Shown here in pieces: positions 17,626 through 27,214 of a stretch of 64,000 nt of DNA. Positions within the stretch are counted from its first letter, which is position 1. Each line of letters begins with the position of its first letter. The notes beneath the pieces are model-generated. The model saw only the letters and a list, made by a program, of their open reading frames with translations. It ran no database searches and was not told the DNA's origin. The stretch comes from an uncultured Gemmatimonadales bacterium (lineage in GTDB: Bacteria > Gemmatimonadota > Gemmatimonadetes > JACCXV01 > JAHWKZ01), in the NCBI GenBank assembly GCA_947259315.1, contig CAMYLR010000006.1, positions 180,452-244,451 on the forward strand. Reading direction: 5' to 3'. A program made the translations under genes and the position numbers.

Positions 17626-17675
17626 CGGTCGAGCGTCAAGGATGCGCGCACCTTCACGCGAGGTTCCCCGGGGAC

Positions 17676-19940
17676 CTAGGCGGTATCGCGCTCAAGAGGC
17701 TCCAAATCCTCGGCCGTCACCAGGACGCGCCGCGGCTTTGTACCGTCCGGCGGGCCAACGATGTTCGCTCGTTCCAGCTGATCGAGGATTCGCGCCGCGC
17801 GGGAGTAGCCCACTTTGAGACGGCGCTGCAGCAGGCTGGTGGAGCCCTGTTCGTAGTCGACTACGATCCTCGCAGCCGACAGGAACAACTCGTCGCGCTC
17901 GTCGAGAGCGGCCATCTCGAGCTCCGAAGCCTCGGCTATGATGTCGATCGGCGGTGCGATCTCCTCGGCGCCGAGCGCCTCCCCCGCAGCGCGCAAGTAC
18001 TCGACGATTCTCGTCGTTTCCTCAGTCGATACGAACGCCCCTTGAATCCGTACCGGCTCAGCACGGTCAGCCGGCAAGTAGAGCATGTCGCCGTCTCCGA
18101 GCAGCTGCTCCGCCCCGTTCGCATCGAGAATGGTGCGACTGTCGATCTTCGAGGACACCTGAAATGAAATACGAGACGGGAAATTGGCCTTTATCACGCC
18201 GGTGATGACGTTGACCGAAGGTCGCTGGGTAGCCAGCACGAGATGAAGGCCCACTGCACGCGCCATCTGCGCAAGGCGAGCGAGCGGCTCTTCGATTTCG
18301 TTCTGAACGGTCAGCATGAGGTCGGCCAACTCATCGATGACGACTACGATGAACGGCAGCGGATTTGACGGCCCATCGTCATCGTCAATGCCGCGCAAGT
18401 CCTCGCCTCGACGTGCGCGCGTGTTGTAGTCATCCAAGCTGCGGACCCCGTTGGCAGCCAGCAAACGGTAGCGGCGCTCCATCTCCGCCACCGACCACTT
18501 GAGCGCTTTGGCCGACTCTCGGTGCTCTACGACCACGGGGTGCAAGAGGTGCGGAATGTCGTTATAGGAGATGAGCTCGAGCATCTTTGGGTCGATCATG
18601 ATGAGTCGCACCTGGTCGGGTCCGTAGCGATACAGCAGGCTCGTCACGATCGCGTTGATGCAGACCGATTTTCCCGATCCCGTCGCACCGGCAATCAACA
18701 GGTGTGGCATCCGTGCGAGATCGGTCACCACCGGTGCTCCGGCGATCTCACGGCCGAGCACCAATGGGAGGCGGCCACGAAACTCGCTCCAAGCATCGGT
18801 CTCTAGCATCTCTCGAATCGTGACCACCCTCGGCTCGGGGTTGGGGACCTCGATCCCGACCGCGCCACGACCGGGGATCGGAGCCACGATCCGGATCCGC
18901 TGGGCGCGCATCGCCAGAGCCAGATCGTTGGAGAGGTTGGCGATCCGGTTCACCTTGACGCCGGGCGCCGGCTTTACTTCGAACCGGGTGAGCACTGGCC
19001 CCGAGTGGATCGCGACCACTTCGCCTTCGACGTTGAACGAGTGGAGCTTCTCGACTACGAGCTGCGCCATCGCTTCGAGATCCTCGCGGCTGCGCTCAGC
19101 ACTGCCATCTTCTGAAACCGCTAGCAAGTCGATCGGCGGCAGGAATCCTTCCGGTTCGATCATCGGTCTCGCAGCGACGGCTCCAGTGCGCGCTGGGCGC
19201 TTACTCTTGCGGTTTGCGGGCTCGGTGGCTGGACGCGGAGCTTCGCTGGGTGTGGACAACGGTTCCGGTCCTGGTTCCGGTGTCAGTGTGATATCGGTCG
19301 CGATCTCCGGTGGAACCACCTCTTCGGCCTCCTCAAAGCGTTCTTCTCGCCAGCGCGACATGGTATCGCCCAGCGCTTCGATTCCCGCTCGTGCCTGACG
19401 ACCTCCGGCACGCCCTATCTCGACTCCGGCTTCCACCCCACCCGCCAGAGAAACGCGGAAAACCGCCACGACCAGCAGCGCGAGCGTCACCGTGCAAACC
19501 AAAAACGCCCCGGTAACACCAACCACGTCGACCAACGCGCCCGCAGTCACGTTGCCCACCCAGCCCGCCCGCATCGATCCCGGCGCCCCCTGCCAAGCAG
19601 CAACCACACCCATGAGCGTCAGGCCGAACACGGTACCCACGATAGCGGCGGCCGAAATCGCCCCCGTGCGACGACTTGCTCGCCCAAAGAACAACGACCC
19701 GCCCCAAACGAGCAGCAGCCCGCCGATCAGAAGCGCACCGTATCCAAACACACTGTACAGGTAGTAGGCGCTGTAAGCGCCCACGATGCCGACCCGGTTG
19801 AGCGTCGTCAGCGTGCGCTCAGCAGCCGGATCGTAAGGCCACAAAGCGACGAGCACGAACGCCCCAGTCGCACCCATCAACAGACCCAGGACCTCAATGC
19901 GTAGCCGCGCGGCCCTCGATTTCTTGCTCCTGCTCGCCAC
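17676..19940 (-). CDS. ftsK: DNA translocase FtsK/SpoIIIE
   Basis: Pumps chromosomal DNA through the closing septum. 754 residues: four predicted membrane spans in the first 165 residues (about 17-37, 58-84, 95-116, 140-165), a Pro- and Glu-rich linker (about 205-265), then the motor with Walker A GATGSGKS (418-425) and Walker B VVVIDELADLM. A winged-helix gamma domain closes the protein (SLLQRRLKVGYSRAARILDQ, about 690-710), so recognition of KOPS-like sites is likely. It is shorter than E. coli FtsK only in the linker. GTG start at 19940; 9 bases separate it from the accC stop. Confidence 0.95.
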   Translation of the reverse strand: MASRSKKSRAARLRIEVLGLLMGATGAFVLVALWPYDPAAERTLTTLNRVGIVGAYSAYYLYSVFGYGALLIGGLLLVWGGSLFFGRASRRTGAISAAAIVGTVFGLTLMGVVAAWQGAPGSMRAGWVGNVTAGALVDVVGVTGAFLVCTVTLALLVVAVFRVSLAGGVEAGVEIGRAGGRQARAGIEALGDTMSRWREERFEEAEEVVPPEIATDITLTPEPGPEPLSTPSEAPRPATEPANRKSKRPARTGAVAARPMIEPEGFLPPIDLLAVSEDGSAERSREDLEAMAQLVVEKLHSFNVEGEVVAIHSGPVLTRFEVKPAPGVKVNRIANLSNDLALAMRAQRIRIVAPIPGRGAVGIEVPNPEPRVVTIREMLETDAWSEFRGRLPLVLGREIAGAPVVTDLARMPHLLIAGATGSGKSVCINAIVTSLLYRYGPDQVRLIMIDPKMLELISYNDIPHLLHPVVVEHRESAKALKWSVAEMERRYRLLAANGVRSLDDYNTRARRGEDLRGIDDDDGPSNPLPFIVVVIDELADLMLTVQNEIEEPLARLAQMARAVGLHLVLATQRPSVNVITGVIKANFPSRISFQVSSKIDSRTILDANGAEQLLGDGDMLYLPADRAEPVRIQGAFVSTEETTRIVEYLRAAGEALGAEEIAPPIDIIAEASELEMAALDERDELFLSAARIVVDYEQGSTSLLQRRLKVGYSRAARILDQLERANIVGPPDGTKPRRVLVTAEDLEPLERDTA

Positions 19941-19949
19941 TTCCGTCGC

Positions 19950-21305
19950 CTAGGCGAGCGCCGGAGCGCTCAGCCACTCCTCGACAAACCGCGTATGCAG
20001 TTGGCCGTTGGTGAACGCCGGCTCTTCGATGAGCCGTCGATGGAGCGAAATGGTAGTTGGAATGCCCTCGATTATGAACTCCTCAAGGGCGACCCGCATA
20101 CGGGCAATCGCCTGACCGCGATCGGCACCGTGGGTCAGCAGCTTGGCGATCAGGGAATCGTAGTGAGGCGGAATCCGGTACGATTGGTACGCGGCTGTGT
20201 CGACTCTGACGCCTGGTCCACCGGGCTGGTGAAAGCTGGTGATCGTGCCCGGCGACGGCATGAACTCTCGATCTGGATCCTCGGCGTTGATCCGGCACTC
20301 GATCGCGTGGCCACGAAACTTGATCTCGTCCTGGCGAAGCCCGATCCGCTCGCCGGCCGCAGTCCGGATTTGCTCGATGACCAGATCCACCCCGGTGAGC
20401 ATCTCCGTCACCGGATGCTCAACCTGAATCCGTGTATTCATCTCCATGAAGTAGAACTCGCCATCGTCGGTCAGCAGAAACTCGATCGTACCCGCGCCGA
20501 CGTAGTCGATTCGCTTCGCTCCCTGCACCGCGGCCTCTCCCATCCGTGCCCGCAGCGTCTCGTCTACGGCCGGTGACGGGGCCTCCTCGAGCAGCTTCTG
20601 GTGTCTGCGCTGGGCCGAACAATCTCGCTCGCCGAGATGCACGACGTTGCCATGCTGATCACCCAAGACTTGAATCTCGATGTGCCGTGGCTGCTGGAGG
20701 TATCTCTCGATGTACAATCGTCCGTCCCCAAAATTCGCTTCCGCCTCGCGTTGGGCTTGCGGGAGCACGCGCTCGACCTCGGTGGCGTCGTGTGCTACTC
20801 GCATCCCCTTGCCCCCACCACCAGCCGTCGCCTTGATCAACACCGGGAAACCAACCTCCCGGGCCGCGGTGAGTGCTTGGCCCATGTCGTCCGTCAACTG
20901 TGGTGATCCTGGCACAACCGGCACGCCGGCCGCAGCCATCACTCGCCGGGCCTCAGCCTTATCCCCCATCTGGCGGATCTGCTCCGGGGTGGGCCCAATA
21001 AACAACAATTGCGAGTCGTGGCAGATTTCCGCAAACTCGGCGTTCTCGGCGAGAAAGCCATAACCTGGGTGGACCGCGTCGGCGCCGGTGATCTCGGCGG
21101 CCGCGATCAAGCGCGGGATGTTGAGGTACGACTGTGTGGCCGGGCCGGGTCCGACGCAGACCGCTTCGTCGGCGAACCGCACGTGCAGAGCATCGTCGTC
21201 GGCATCAGAATGTACCGCCACCGACTTGAGCCCCAGCAGCTTGCAGGCGCGAATGATCCGGAGGGCGATCTCCCCCCGGTTGGCGATCAGGACTTTGCTA
21301 GGCAA
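19950..21305 (-). CDS. accC: Acetyl-CoA carboxylase, biotin carboxylase subunit
   Basis: ATP-grasp enzyme that carboxylates biotin on AccB, the first half-reaction of malonyl-CoA synthesis. 451 residues, usual length. Seen: N-terminal [27 protein letters not shown] (about 79-91), glycine-rich ATP loop [10 protein letters not shown] (about 160-169), and [12 protein letters not shown], plus [14 protein letters not shown], the catalytic region. The start is TTG at 21305, directly after the accB stop (TAATTG), which is unusual but fits the N-terminus exactly. accB and accC form one unit with efp and pepP. No accA or accD is in the window. Confidence 0.96.
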   Translation of the reverse strand: MPSKVLIANRGEIALRIIRACKLLGLKSVAVHSDADDDALHVRFADEAVCVGPGPATQSYLNIPRLIAAAEITGADAVHPGYGFLAENAEFAEICHDSQLLFIGPTPEQIRQMGDKAEARRVMAAAGVPVVPGSPQLTDDMGQALTAAREVGFPVLIKATAGGGGKGMRVAHDATEVERVLPQAQREAEANFGDGRLYIERYLQQPRHIEIQVLGDQHGNVVHLGERDCSAQRRHQKLLEEAPSPAVDETLRARMGEAAVQGAKRIDYVGAGTIEFLLTDDGEFYFMEMNTRIQVEHPVTEMLTGVDLVIEQIRTAAGERIGLRQDEIKFRGHAIECRINAEDPDREFMPSPGTITSFHQPGGPGVRVDTAAYQSYRIPPHYDSLIAKLLTHGADRGQAIARMRVALEEFIIEGIPTTISLHRRLIEEPAFTNGQLHTRFVEEWLSAPALA

Positions 21306-21764
21306 TTAGGCCGTGTCGATCTCGAAGAGAACTTGACCGTACTCCACCGGTTGGCCGTTCTCAACGAGGATCTTTCGAATCACGCCTCCGACCTCGGCTT
21401 CCAGCTCGTTCATGAGCTTCATGGCCTCGAGAATACAGAGCGTCTGCCCCGGGCGAACGGAATCACCGACCTCAACGAACGCCGGTGCTTCGGGTGCCGG
21501 CGAACGGTAGAAGGTACCAACCATCGGTGAGGTGACCTGGTGGCCGGTGCCCACGGAAGCGTCGTCTCCGGCGACGCTTGGAGCGTCACTCGTCGGTGGT
21601 GGCACAGGGGCTGAACCAACGGTATGAACCTCGACGTCACCGCTTCGTTCAGCTCGATGGTTCTTGACGATCCGCACCGCGTGGCCCCAACGGCGAATCT
21701 CGAGCTCATCGATGTCACTCTCCTCGACGAGCCGAATCAACTTGAGGAGCTTCTCCTTCTTCAC
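21306..21764 (-). CDS. accB: Biotin carboxyl carrier protein
   Basis: Carries biotin between the carboxylase and transferase of acetyl-CoA carboxylase. 152 residues with the typical three parts: a conserved N-terminal helix (KLIRLVEESDIDELEI), a Pro/Ala/Val-rich flexible linker (about 45-75), and a biotinyl domain with the target lysine in EAMKLMNE (K116). The thumb segment before it, SPMVGTFYRSPAPEAPAF, is also present. The GTG start at 21764 overlaps the efp stop as GTGA, so the two are probably translationally coupled. Confidence 0.96.
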   Translation of the reverse strand: MKKEKLLKLIRLVEESDIDELEIRRWGHAVRIVKNHRAERSGDVEVHTVGSAPVPPPTSDAPSVAGDDASVGTGHQVTSPMVGTFYRSPAPEAPAFVEVGDSVRPGQTLCILEAMKLMNELEAEVGGVIRKILVENGQPVEYGQVLFEIDTA

Positions 21765-22321
21765 GTCACTCGCTCCAGGTATTCGCGACTTCTCGTGTCA
21801 ATCCGCACCTTCTGACCGCGATTGACAAACAAAGGTACCTGAATGGTGGCTCCAGTCACCAATCGGGCTGGCTTGGTACCACCGGTGGCCGTATCGCCAC
21901 GCACCCCGGGCTCGGTCTCCACTATTTCAACCTCGATGAAGTTGGGCAGCTCGACACCGATGATCCCGCCATCATGCATCAGTACGTCGCAGACGGTGTT
22001 CTCTACCAAAAACGCTTTCTGGTCGTCGAGCATGGCCTCGCTCACAGCGTGCTGCTCGTAAGTCTCCAAATCCATGAAGTACGCGTGGTGATCGCTCGAA
22101 TACAGGTATTGCATACTCCGTCGTTCGAGCCTCACCTCCTCGACCCGCTCCCCGGCGCGAAATGTCCGGTCGACCACCTGGCCGGTATCGACCCGCTTCA
22201 GCTTGGTGCGCACGAAGGCGCCGCCCTTGCCGGGCTTGACGTGCTGAAAGAAAGTGACCTGCCACAGGTCACCTTCAATCCTAAGCACCATGCCGTTGCG
22301 AAAGTCTGCGGTGGTTGCCAT
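21761..22321 (-). CDS. efp: Elongation factor P
   Basis: Relieves ribosomes stalled on consecutive prolines. 186 residues, three OB-like beta domains. The modified tip loop is VKPGKGGAF with lysine at 32, so a lysine-type modification (EpmA-like or none) is expected rather than the arginine rhamnosylation type. The pattern FVENT-like FLVENTVCDV and a C-terminal RGQKVRIDTRSREYLERV match the family. It stands between pepP and accB, an order widely conserved (pepP-efp-accB-accC). Confidence 0.96.
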   Translation of the reverse strand: MATTADFRNGMVLRIEGDLWQVTFFQHVKPGKGGAFVRTKLKRVDTGQVVDRTFRAGERVEEVRLERRSMQYLYSSDHHAYFMDLETYEQHAVSEAMLDDQKAFLVENTVCDVLMHDGGIIGVELPNFIEVEIVETEPGVRGDTATGGTKPARLVTGATIQVPLFVNRGQKVRIDTRSREYLERVT

Positions 22322-22339
22322 GTCTGAGAAAGGGGGAAA

Positions 22340-23458
22340 CTAGAGGACGATGAACTCGTCTTTGGGCGCGCTCGTGAGAATCTCAATGGCCGAACACCCT
22401 ACCCGTACGACGTCCTCTATGCGCACGCCACCCAATCCTTCAATATAGATCCCGGGTTCGACCGTTACCACCGTATCGGCCTCCAGACGCCACTCGCTAA
22501 GTCGCGACATGCCGGGGGGTTCGTGCACCTCGAGCCCGATGCCATGACCGAGTGAATGCCCGAACTGAGGTCCGTACCCGGCCGCCTCGATGACGTCTCG
22601 CCCAAGCGCATCGGCGTCTCGGCCCGACATTCCGGCGCACAGACCATCGAGCGCCGTTCGTTGAGCCTCGAGCACGATCCGATAAACAGACTCGATCTCG
22701 GGATCGGGTCGACCGCAGGCGACGGTGCGGGACATGTCGCTGGCATAACCATCCACGATGGCTCCAAAATCGAACAGCACGACTTCGCCGCGGGCCAACT
22801 TCCGGTGGGTCGGGCGCGCGTGAGGTCGGGCCGAGTGTTCACCAAACTGAACGATCGTCTCGAAGGCCGATCCCTCGCCGCCCTGTTCGATCACCGCCAT
22901 GTCGAGCCGCGCAGCCAACTCGAGCTCAGTCACACCTGGCCGAATCATGCCCATGACCTCGGCCAGCGCTCCGTCCGCCACCGCTGCAGCTCGTCTGAGC
23001 GCGATCAGCTCCGGCTCGGACTTCCGCATCCTGAGCGCCACCACCCACCCGGTGACGGCTTCCAACTGTGGGCCGTCGCTGGATTTCCAATCCATCCACT
23101 CGGCTACCGACATGTACCGACTCTCGAACACCACTTTGGCGTGATTCTCACGCGTCAACCACTTCCGGGCGGCCGACATCGCGTTCTCGTTATGGATCTC
23201 GCTCTCGATGCTGGGATCGACCTCCTCGCGGACTTGGCCCGCGTAGCGGAAGTCAGTCACCAGGCTGTCGGGGCCCTGAGCGGTCACGATGAGCGCACCG
23301 GACGAGCCCGAAAAGCCGCTCAGGTAGCGGATGTTGGGGAAACCCGTGATGAGCATCGCGGTGGCCTCCGCCGACTCGAGCCGGGAGCGCAGTGCGTCTC
23401 GCCGCGCGGCCGGCGTGGCCAGCGGGTCGCTCTGCGCCTCTACCGGCGGCTCAGCCAC
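22340..23458 (-). CDS. pepP: Xaa-Pro aminopeptidase (M24 family)
   Basis: Cleaves the first residue from peptides with proline at position two. 372 residues with a creatinase-like N-domain and a pita-bread catalytic domain. All five metal ligands are present: D230 (LFDFGAIVDG), D241 (ASDMSRT), H305 (HSLGHGIGLEVHE), E334 (VEPGIYI) and E348 (RIEDVV). The ATG at 23458 overlaps the upstream TPR gene by 19 bases. The short length is closer to the PepQ/YpdF-like group than to E. coli PepP. Confidence 0.93.
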   Translation of the reverse strand: MAEPPVEAQSDPLATPAARRDALRSRLESAEATAMLITGFPNIRYLSGFSGSSGALIVTAQGPDSLVTDFRYAGQVREEVDPSIESEIHNENAMSAARKWLTRENHAKVVFESRYMSVAEWMDWKSSDGPQLEAVTGWVVALRMRKSEPELIALRRAAAVADGALAEVMGMIRPGVTELELAARLDMAVIEQGGEGSAFETIVQFGEHSARPHARPTHRKLARGEVVLFDFGAIVDGYASDMSRTVACGRPDPEIESVYRIVLEAQRTALDGLCAGMSGRDADALGRDVIEAAGYGPQFGHSLGHGIGLEVHEPPGMSRLSEWRLEADTVVTVEPGIYIEGLGGVRIEDVVRVGCSAIEILTSAPKDEFIVL

Positions 23459-23697
23459 TGCTCGAACTCCGGATCCGGTGACGCACCGGCCGGCTCTTCC
23501 CCGGCCTGACTGCGCTCCATCTCCGCCAGCAGCGTCGCGATTCGTTGTGCCACTTCGACGTCATCGGGCGCTCGGGTCGCTAGCCGTTGATAGATAGCGA
23601 CAGCGCGTTCGTACAGACCTTGCTGCACGTAGATCTCGGCCAACGTCGTGCTGGCGAGATCTCCCTCGGCGGGGTCCTCGGTCGGGCGCATTACCAT
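23440..23697 (-). CDS. Small TPR protein, first gene of the pepP-efp-acc unit
   Basis: About 85 residues from the ATG at 23697; a second in-frame ATG is two codons on (23691). The central part LAEIYVQQGLYERAVAIYQRL (given in part) is a clear tetratricopeptide unit, followed by a helix and a Gly/Pro-rich tail that ends in EQWLSRR. No signal peptide. Function unknown; a single TPR like this usually acts as a small adaptor. A good promoter sits so close upstream that the transcript may be leaderless. An upstream extension to 23814 exists in frame but has no start signal. Confidence 0.65.
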   Translation of the reverse strand: MVMRPTEDPAEGDLASTTLAEIYVQQGLYERAVAIYQRLATRAPDDVEVAQRIATLLAEMERSQAGEEPAGASPDPEFEQWLSRR

Positions 23698-23707
23698 GCG
23701 GAACAGC

Positions 23708-23736
23708 AGTATACGGGGCGGGTATGGGCCATGCAA
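23708..23736 (-). promoter_or_regulatory. Promoter of the TPR-pepP-efp-accB-accC unit
   Basis: TTGCAT (23731-23736) and TATACT (23708-23713, five of six consensus bases) are separated by 17 bases. Only 10 bases lie between the -10 element and the ATG at 23697, so initiation about 7 bases past the -10 would leave a leader of about 4 bases and no room for a ribosome-binding site. Confidence 0.6.
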
Positions 23737-23828
23737 CGGGCACCGGATCCTCGACGCGATAACCAGGTGGCGGTATTTTTGATTCTCACATCTAGTTCTG
23801 ATTCCGCTTTTCAAGGACGATACATCTC

Positions 23829-25655
23829 ATGATGCAACAGCTCCGCGAGTCGACCAAGATCATCATGATCCTGGTGACCATTTCCTTCGTCGGCTTGATG
23901 GTGTTCGAGTGGGGTATGGACTTCTCGGGCCGTGGGCCTGGCGGCAGCGGATCACCAACCCGATTGGGCTCGGTGAACGGTGCCGAGATCTCGATCGACG
24001 AGTACCAGCGGCAGTATCGCCTGCTCTACGAACAAGCCCAGCAGCAAGCCCCTGACGGGACGCTCTCGGCCGAACAACAGTCTCAACTCGAGGAGGAGGC
24101 GTGGGAGGCGGTCGTAGATTTCGCGCTGTTACAGCGGGAAGCTACGCGCCGCGACCTCAGTGTGACCGACACTGAGTTGATTGAGTTCATCCGCTCCAAC
24201 CCACCCCGGGACCTCGTCAGTCTTCCGGCTTTCCAAACCGACGGTCAGTTCGACATTGAGAAGTACCGACGTGCGCTCGCAGACCCCGCGCTGGCGCCAA
24301 CCTGGGCCGAGTACGAGGCCCAGCTTCGGGTCAACCTGCCGCTGCAAAAGCTCCAGGAGCAAGTCGTCGCCGGCGTGAACGTGACTGACGCCGAACTGCT
24401 CGAGACGTATCGATCGCAGAACGAGCGAGCTCGCATTCAGTACCTGTTTCTCGATCCCGATCGGCTCGTCGGCGACGACGAGGTCAGCGTCAGCGACGAC
24501 GAGGTTCAGCAAGCCTACGAGTCGAACCGAGAGGAATACTATCGCGACCCGAGTGCGCGGATCCGCCACGTCAGTTTTCGACCGGCGGTTTCGGCTGCCG
24601 ACTCGGCACGGGTGAAGAGTCGGGCTGACAGCTTGGCCCTCGCAGCAGCGCTGCCAGATGCCGATTTTCCGGCCCTCGCGCGCGCTGAGTCAGACGACGC
24701 GCTTACCCGCGACAACGGTGGTGAGCTGGGTTGGTTCGCGCCGACGTCGATGGCGCCGACCTTTCAGCGCGCCGTGGAGGGTCTCGAAAAGGGTCAGGTC
24801 TCCCCGGCCGTATTGACCGAGTTCGGGTATCACATCATCAAGCTCGAGGACCGGCTCGACGAGGACGGTGACACGCGGCTCCGGGCCCGCCATATCCTGT
24901 TGCAGATCGAGGCCTCAGCGTCAGCTCGAGAGGCGGCTCGAGAAGCGGCTCGTGCGTTCGCCGAAGAAGCCAGCGCAGATGGGGCTGATTTCTCGGCCGT
25001 TGCCGCCGAGCACGGCGTCGAACCGACCCAATCGCCGCTGTTCGAAGACGGGCTGGTCATCCCAGGCATCGGCCCTGCAAGAGAGCTCGCCGAGTTTGCG
25101 TTTGCCAACGATCCCGGAGCGGTAAGCGGCGCTCTGGAACACGACGACGCGTTCTATGTTCTTCGGGTCGACGACCGATATCCTGCCGGCTACGTGGCTC
25201 TAGAGCAGGTCGCGGAATCGCTCCGCGCCGACCTGATCAGTGAAAAGAAGCAAGCCGCCGTGAGAGAGATGGTGCCCAGGATTCAAGCCGCGGTCCAAAG
25301 TGGTGGGCTCGATGCCGCAGCCCAACAGTTCGGTCTGGAGGTCGAGGCATCCAACTCATTCACGCGGCTCAACAACATCACCGGCATAGGCAGCGGTACC
25401 GCGGTGGCCGGGGCGGCGTTCGGGCTGGCACAGGGACAGCTTGCGGGCCCAATCGAGGCCACACGCGGTCTATACTTCATTCGCTTGCTGGAGAAGCAGC
25501 CGTACGATTCGGAGGCGTTTGCGCGGGAGCGCGAGTCGCTACTGAGTCAACTGCGCGTGGCCAAGATGCGGGAGGTTTTCGAAACCTGGTTTGATGACCT
25601 CCGTGAGCGCGCCGAGGTCGAAGACAACCGGGCCCAGATTCTAGGAACTACGTAG
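23829..25655 (+). CDS. ppiD: Membrane-anchored peptidyl-prolyl isomerase, PpiD/SurA type
   Basis: 608-residue periplasmic folding factor held by one N-terminal membrane segment (about 11-29, IIMILVTISFVGLMVFEW). A SurA-like chaperone region (about 45-215) precedes a parvulin-type domain (about 235-345, with GGELGWFAP and LTEFGYHIIKL). A second, more degenerate parvulin-like segment with RARHILLQI follows, and the C-terminus is helical. Length and layout match PpiD, which sits at the Sec exit. It is a single plus-strand gene, with ATG at 23829 or the one at 23832, and ends 3 bases from the convergent tatA stop. Confidence 0.87.
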   Translation: MMQQLRESTKIIMILVTISFVGLMVFEWGMDFSGRGPGGSGSPTRLGSVNGAEISIDEYQRQYRLLYEQAQQQAPDGTLSAEQQSQLEEEAWEAVVDFALLQREATRRDLSVTDTELIEFIRSNPPRDLVSLPAFQTDGQFDIEKYRRALADPALAPTWAEYEAQLRVNLPLQKLQEQVVAGVNVTDAELLETYRSQNERARIQYLFLDPDRLVGDDEVSVSDDEVQQAYESNREEYYRDPSARIRHVSFRPAVSAADSARVKSRADSLALAAALPDADFPALARAESDDALTRDNGGELGWFAPTSMAPTFQRAVEGLEKGQVSPAVLTEFGYHIIKLEDRLDEDGDTRLRARHILLQIEASASAREAAREAARAFAEEASADGADFSAVAAEHGVEPTQSPLFEDGLVIPGIGPARELAEFAFANDPGAVSGALEHDDAFYVLRVDDRYPAGYVALEQVAESLRADLISEKKQAAVREMVPRIQAAVQSGGLDAAAQQFGLEVEASNSFTRLNNITGIGSGTAVAGAAFGLAQGQLAGPIEATRGLYFIRLLEKQPYDSEAFARERESLLSQLRVAKMREVFETWFDDLRERAEVEDNRAQILGTT

Positions 25656-25658
25656 TTA

Positions 25659-25841
25659 TCAGCCGCCCTTCGGTTGGTCGTCCGATTCGATATCCTCCTT
25701 GATCTCGCTGACCCCGCGTTTGAACTCACGGATGCCCTTGCCCAAGGACTCGCCCAACTCCGGCAACCGCTTAGCTCCGAACAGCAGTAGCAAGATAAAG
25801 AGGATAAGTACGATTTCTTGCATTCCAATTGATCCAAACAT
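25659..25841 (-). CDS. tatA: Twin-arginine translocase subunit TatA
   Basis: 60-residue pore-forming subunit of the Tat system, which exports folded proteins. Seen: short N-terminal periplasmic piece, one membrane helix (about 8-21), FGAKRLPELGESLGKGIREF hinge and amphipathic helix, and a charged tail. A GGAGGGAG site precedes the ATG at 25841. tatB and tatC are not nearby. TatA and TatE cannot be separated by length alone. Confidence 0.93.
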   Translation of the reverse strand: MFGSIGMQEIVLILFILLLLFGAKRLPELGESLGKGIREFKRGVSEIKEDIESDDQPKGG

Positions 25842-25879
25842 GATTCTCCCTCCACGTAACCGACTGCTAAGCCCGCCGG

Positions 25880-26146
25880 CTAGAAAAACGCCCGGTACAG
25901 ATACGCCGCACTAGCGACCCCTACTAAGCTCATAATATTAACAGATATAGTCAGCGGCCCCAGCGTCAGAGCTACCGCCGCCAGATCGATCGATAGCGGC
26001 CCGAACACTCCATTGAGAGATGTCGTAAAGAATCCCTTGGCGACGCCGTCGGGCAGAAACCGACCCAGCAACTCGCCGACCAGGGTACCAGCCAGCAACC
26101 CCGACGTGAGAATCACCGTGTACACCTTGAAGTTTTTTCTGTGCAC
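25880..26146 (-). CDS. DUF4321 family small membrane protein
   Basis: 88-residue membrane protein with two or three hydrophobic stretches: about 9-31 (VILTSGLLAGTLVGELLG), a weaker middle part, and about 62-85. The GELLGRFLP motif and a C-terminal SVNIMSLVGVASAAYLYR are typical of DUF4321, which has no known function and often sits next to lipid or peptidoglycan genes. GTG start at 26146. It lies between tatA and the polyprenyl synthase, 44 bases after the latter. Confidence 0.75.
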   Translation of the reverse strand: MHRKNFKVYTVILTSGLLAGTLVGELLGRFLPDGVAKGFFTTSLNGVFGPLSIDLAAVALTLGPLTISVNIMSLVGVASAAYLYRAFF

Positions 26147-26190
26147 TGGAGCCCTACTCCAGATGGCCGGTAGAAGCTAGGCGCACGCCT

Positions 26191-27204
26191 CTAGCGATCC
26201 CTGGCCAACACATAGTCAACCGCGGCATCCATGACTTCTCGGGCCGGTGTGGATGGCAGTCCCACAAGCGCTTCACGCGCTCGATCGGCGTATTCGCGGG
26301 CGACACGACGAGTAGCTTCGATACCGCCCCGTTCGCGTACCACATCGACGATGCGTTGGATGTCATCCGACGTAGCTTGCTCCTGTGGATCGAAGACCGC
26401 GTTCACACAACGCCTCTCCGCGGGCGACAAGTGTGGGAGCACCGCCAGCAGCGGAAAAGTGACCTGCCCCTCCCGCAAGTCCGTCCCCACCGGCTTACCC
26501 ATCACCGCCTGCTCGCCACCGTAGTCCATCAAGTCATCGATCAACTGAAACGCCATGCCAAGCCGGCGGCCGTACTCCTTGAGGGGTTCACGTTGCTCAC
26601 GCGCACCGATCACCGCCCCCATCTCACACGCCGTCGAGATCAAACTCGCGGTCTTCTTCTCGATCAAGAAAAAGTACTGCCGCGGGTCTTCGACCAACTG
26701 GCCGTGGTGCGCGATCTCGACCATCTCCCCGATCGTGAGATCGTTCGTGACTCGGGCCGCTAACTCGATGAGCTCGAGATCACCGATGCGGGTGATTTCG
26801 GTCATCGCTCGCGAATACAGGTAATCGCCCATGATGACCGAGACCTTGTGACCCCAGCGGCTGTTGAGCGTAGGTCGGCCACGCCGCATCGACGATCGAT
26901 CGATCGAGTCGTCGTGGACCAACGTGGCCATATGGATGATCTCGATGACCGCGCCGAGGGCTACTTCGCGGTCATCCGGTCTTTCCTCTGTTCGGTTGGC
27001 GAGTGCCAGCAGCGCGGGGCGAAACAGCTTCCCCCGCATTCGCTGCAGGTGGAATGAGACCTCGTTAATGAACGGTACATCCGCCTCGAGCACCGCACCC
27101 ATGTGAGCCAGCACGCTGTCCAGCACATCGTGGACGAGCCCCTGGATCGCGGTCAGCGACGGTCGGGTGCGGTCGACTTCTTGCTGAGCGGCGCCGCGAC
27201 GCAT
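26191..27204 (-). CDS. Long-chain polyprenyl diphosphate synthase
   Basis: Adds isopentenyl units to allylic diphosphates, probably to make the side chain of menaquinone or ubiquinone. 337 residues from the ATG at 27204; a longer frame to 27342 runs into the upstream PHP gene and is rejected. First aspartate-rich motif DDSID (98-102), second DDLMD (223-227). The residue five before the first motif is alanine, small, so the chain can grow long (octaprenyl-type or more rather than geranyl or farnesyl). GKLFRP (59-64) binds isopentenyl diphosphate. It follows the PHP gene by 10 bases. Confidence 0.92.
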   Translation of the reverse strand: MRRGAAQQEVDRTRPSLTAIQGLVHDVLDSVLAHMGAVLEADVPFINEVSFHLQRMRGKLFRPALLALANRTEERPDDREVALGAVIEIIHMATLVHDDSIDRSSMRRGRPTLNSRWGHKVSVIMGDYLYSRAMTEITRIGDLELIELAARVTNDLTIGEMVEIAHHGQLVEDPRQYFFLIEKKTASLISTACEMGAVIGAREQREPLKEYGRRLGMAFQLIDDLMDYGGEQAVMGKPVGTDLREGQVTFPLLAVLPHLSPAERRCVNAVFDPQEQATSDDIQRIVDVVRERGGIEATRRVAREYADRAREALVGLPSTPAREVMDAAVDYVLARDR

Positions 27205-27214
27205 GTTGGCCAGC

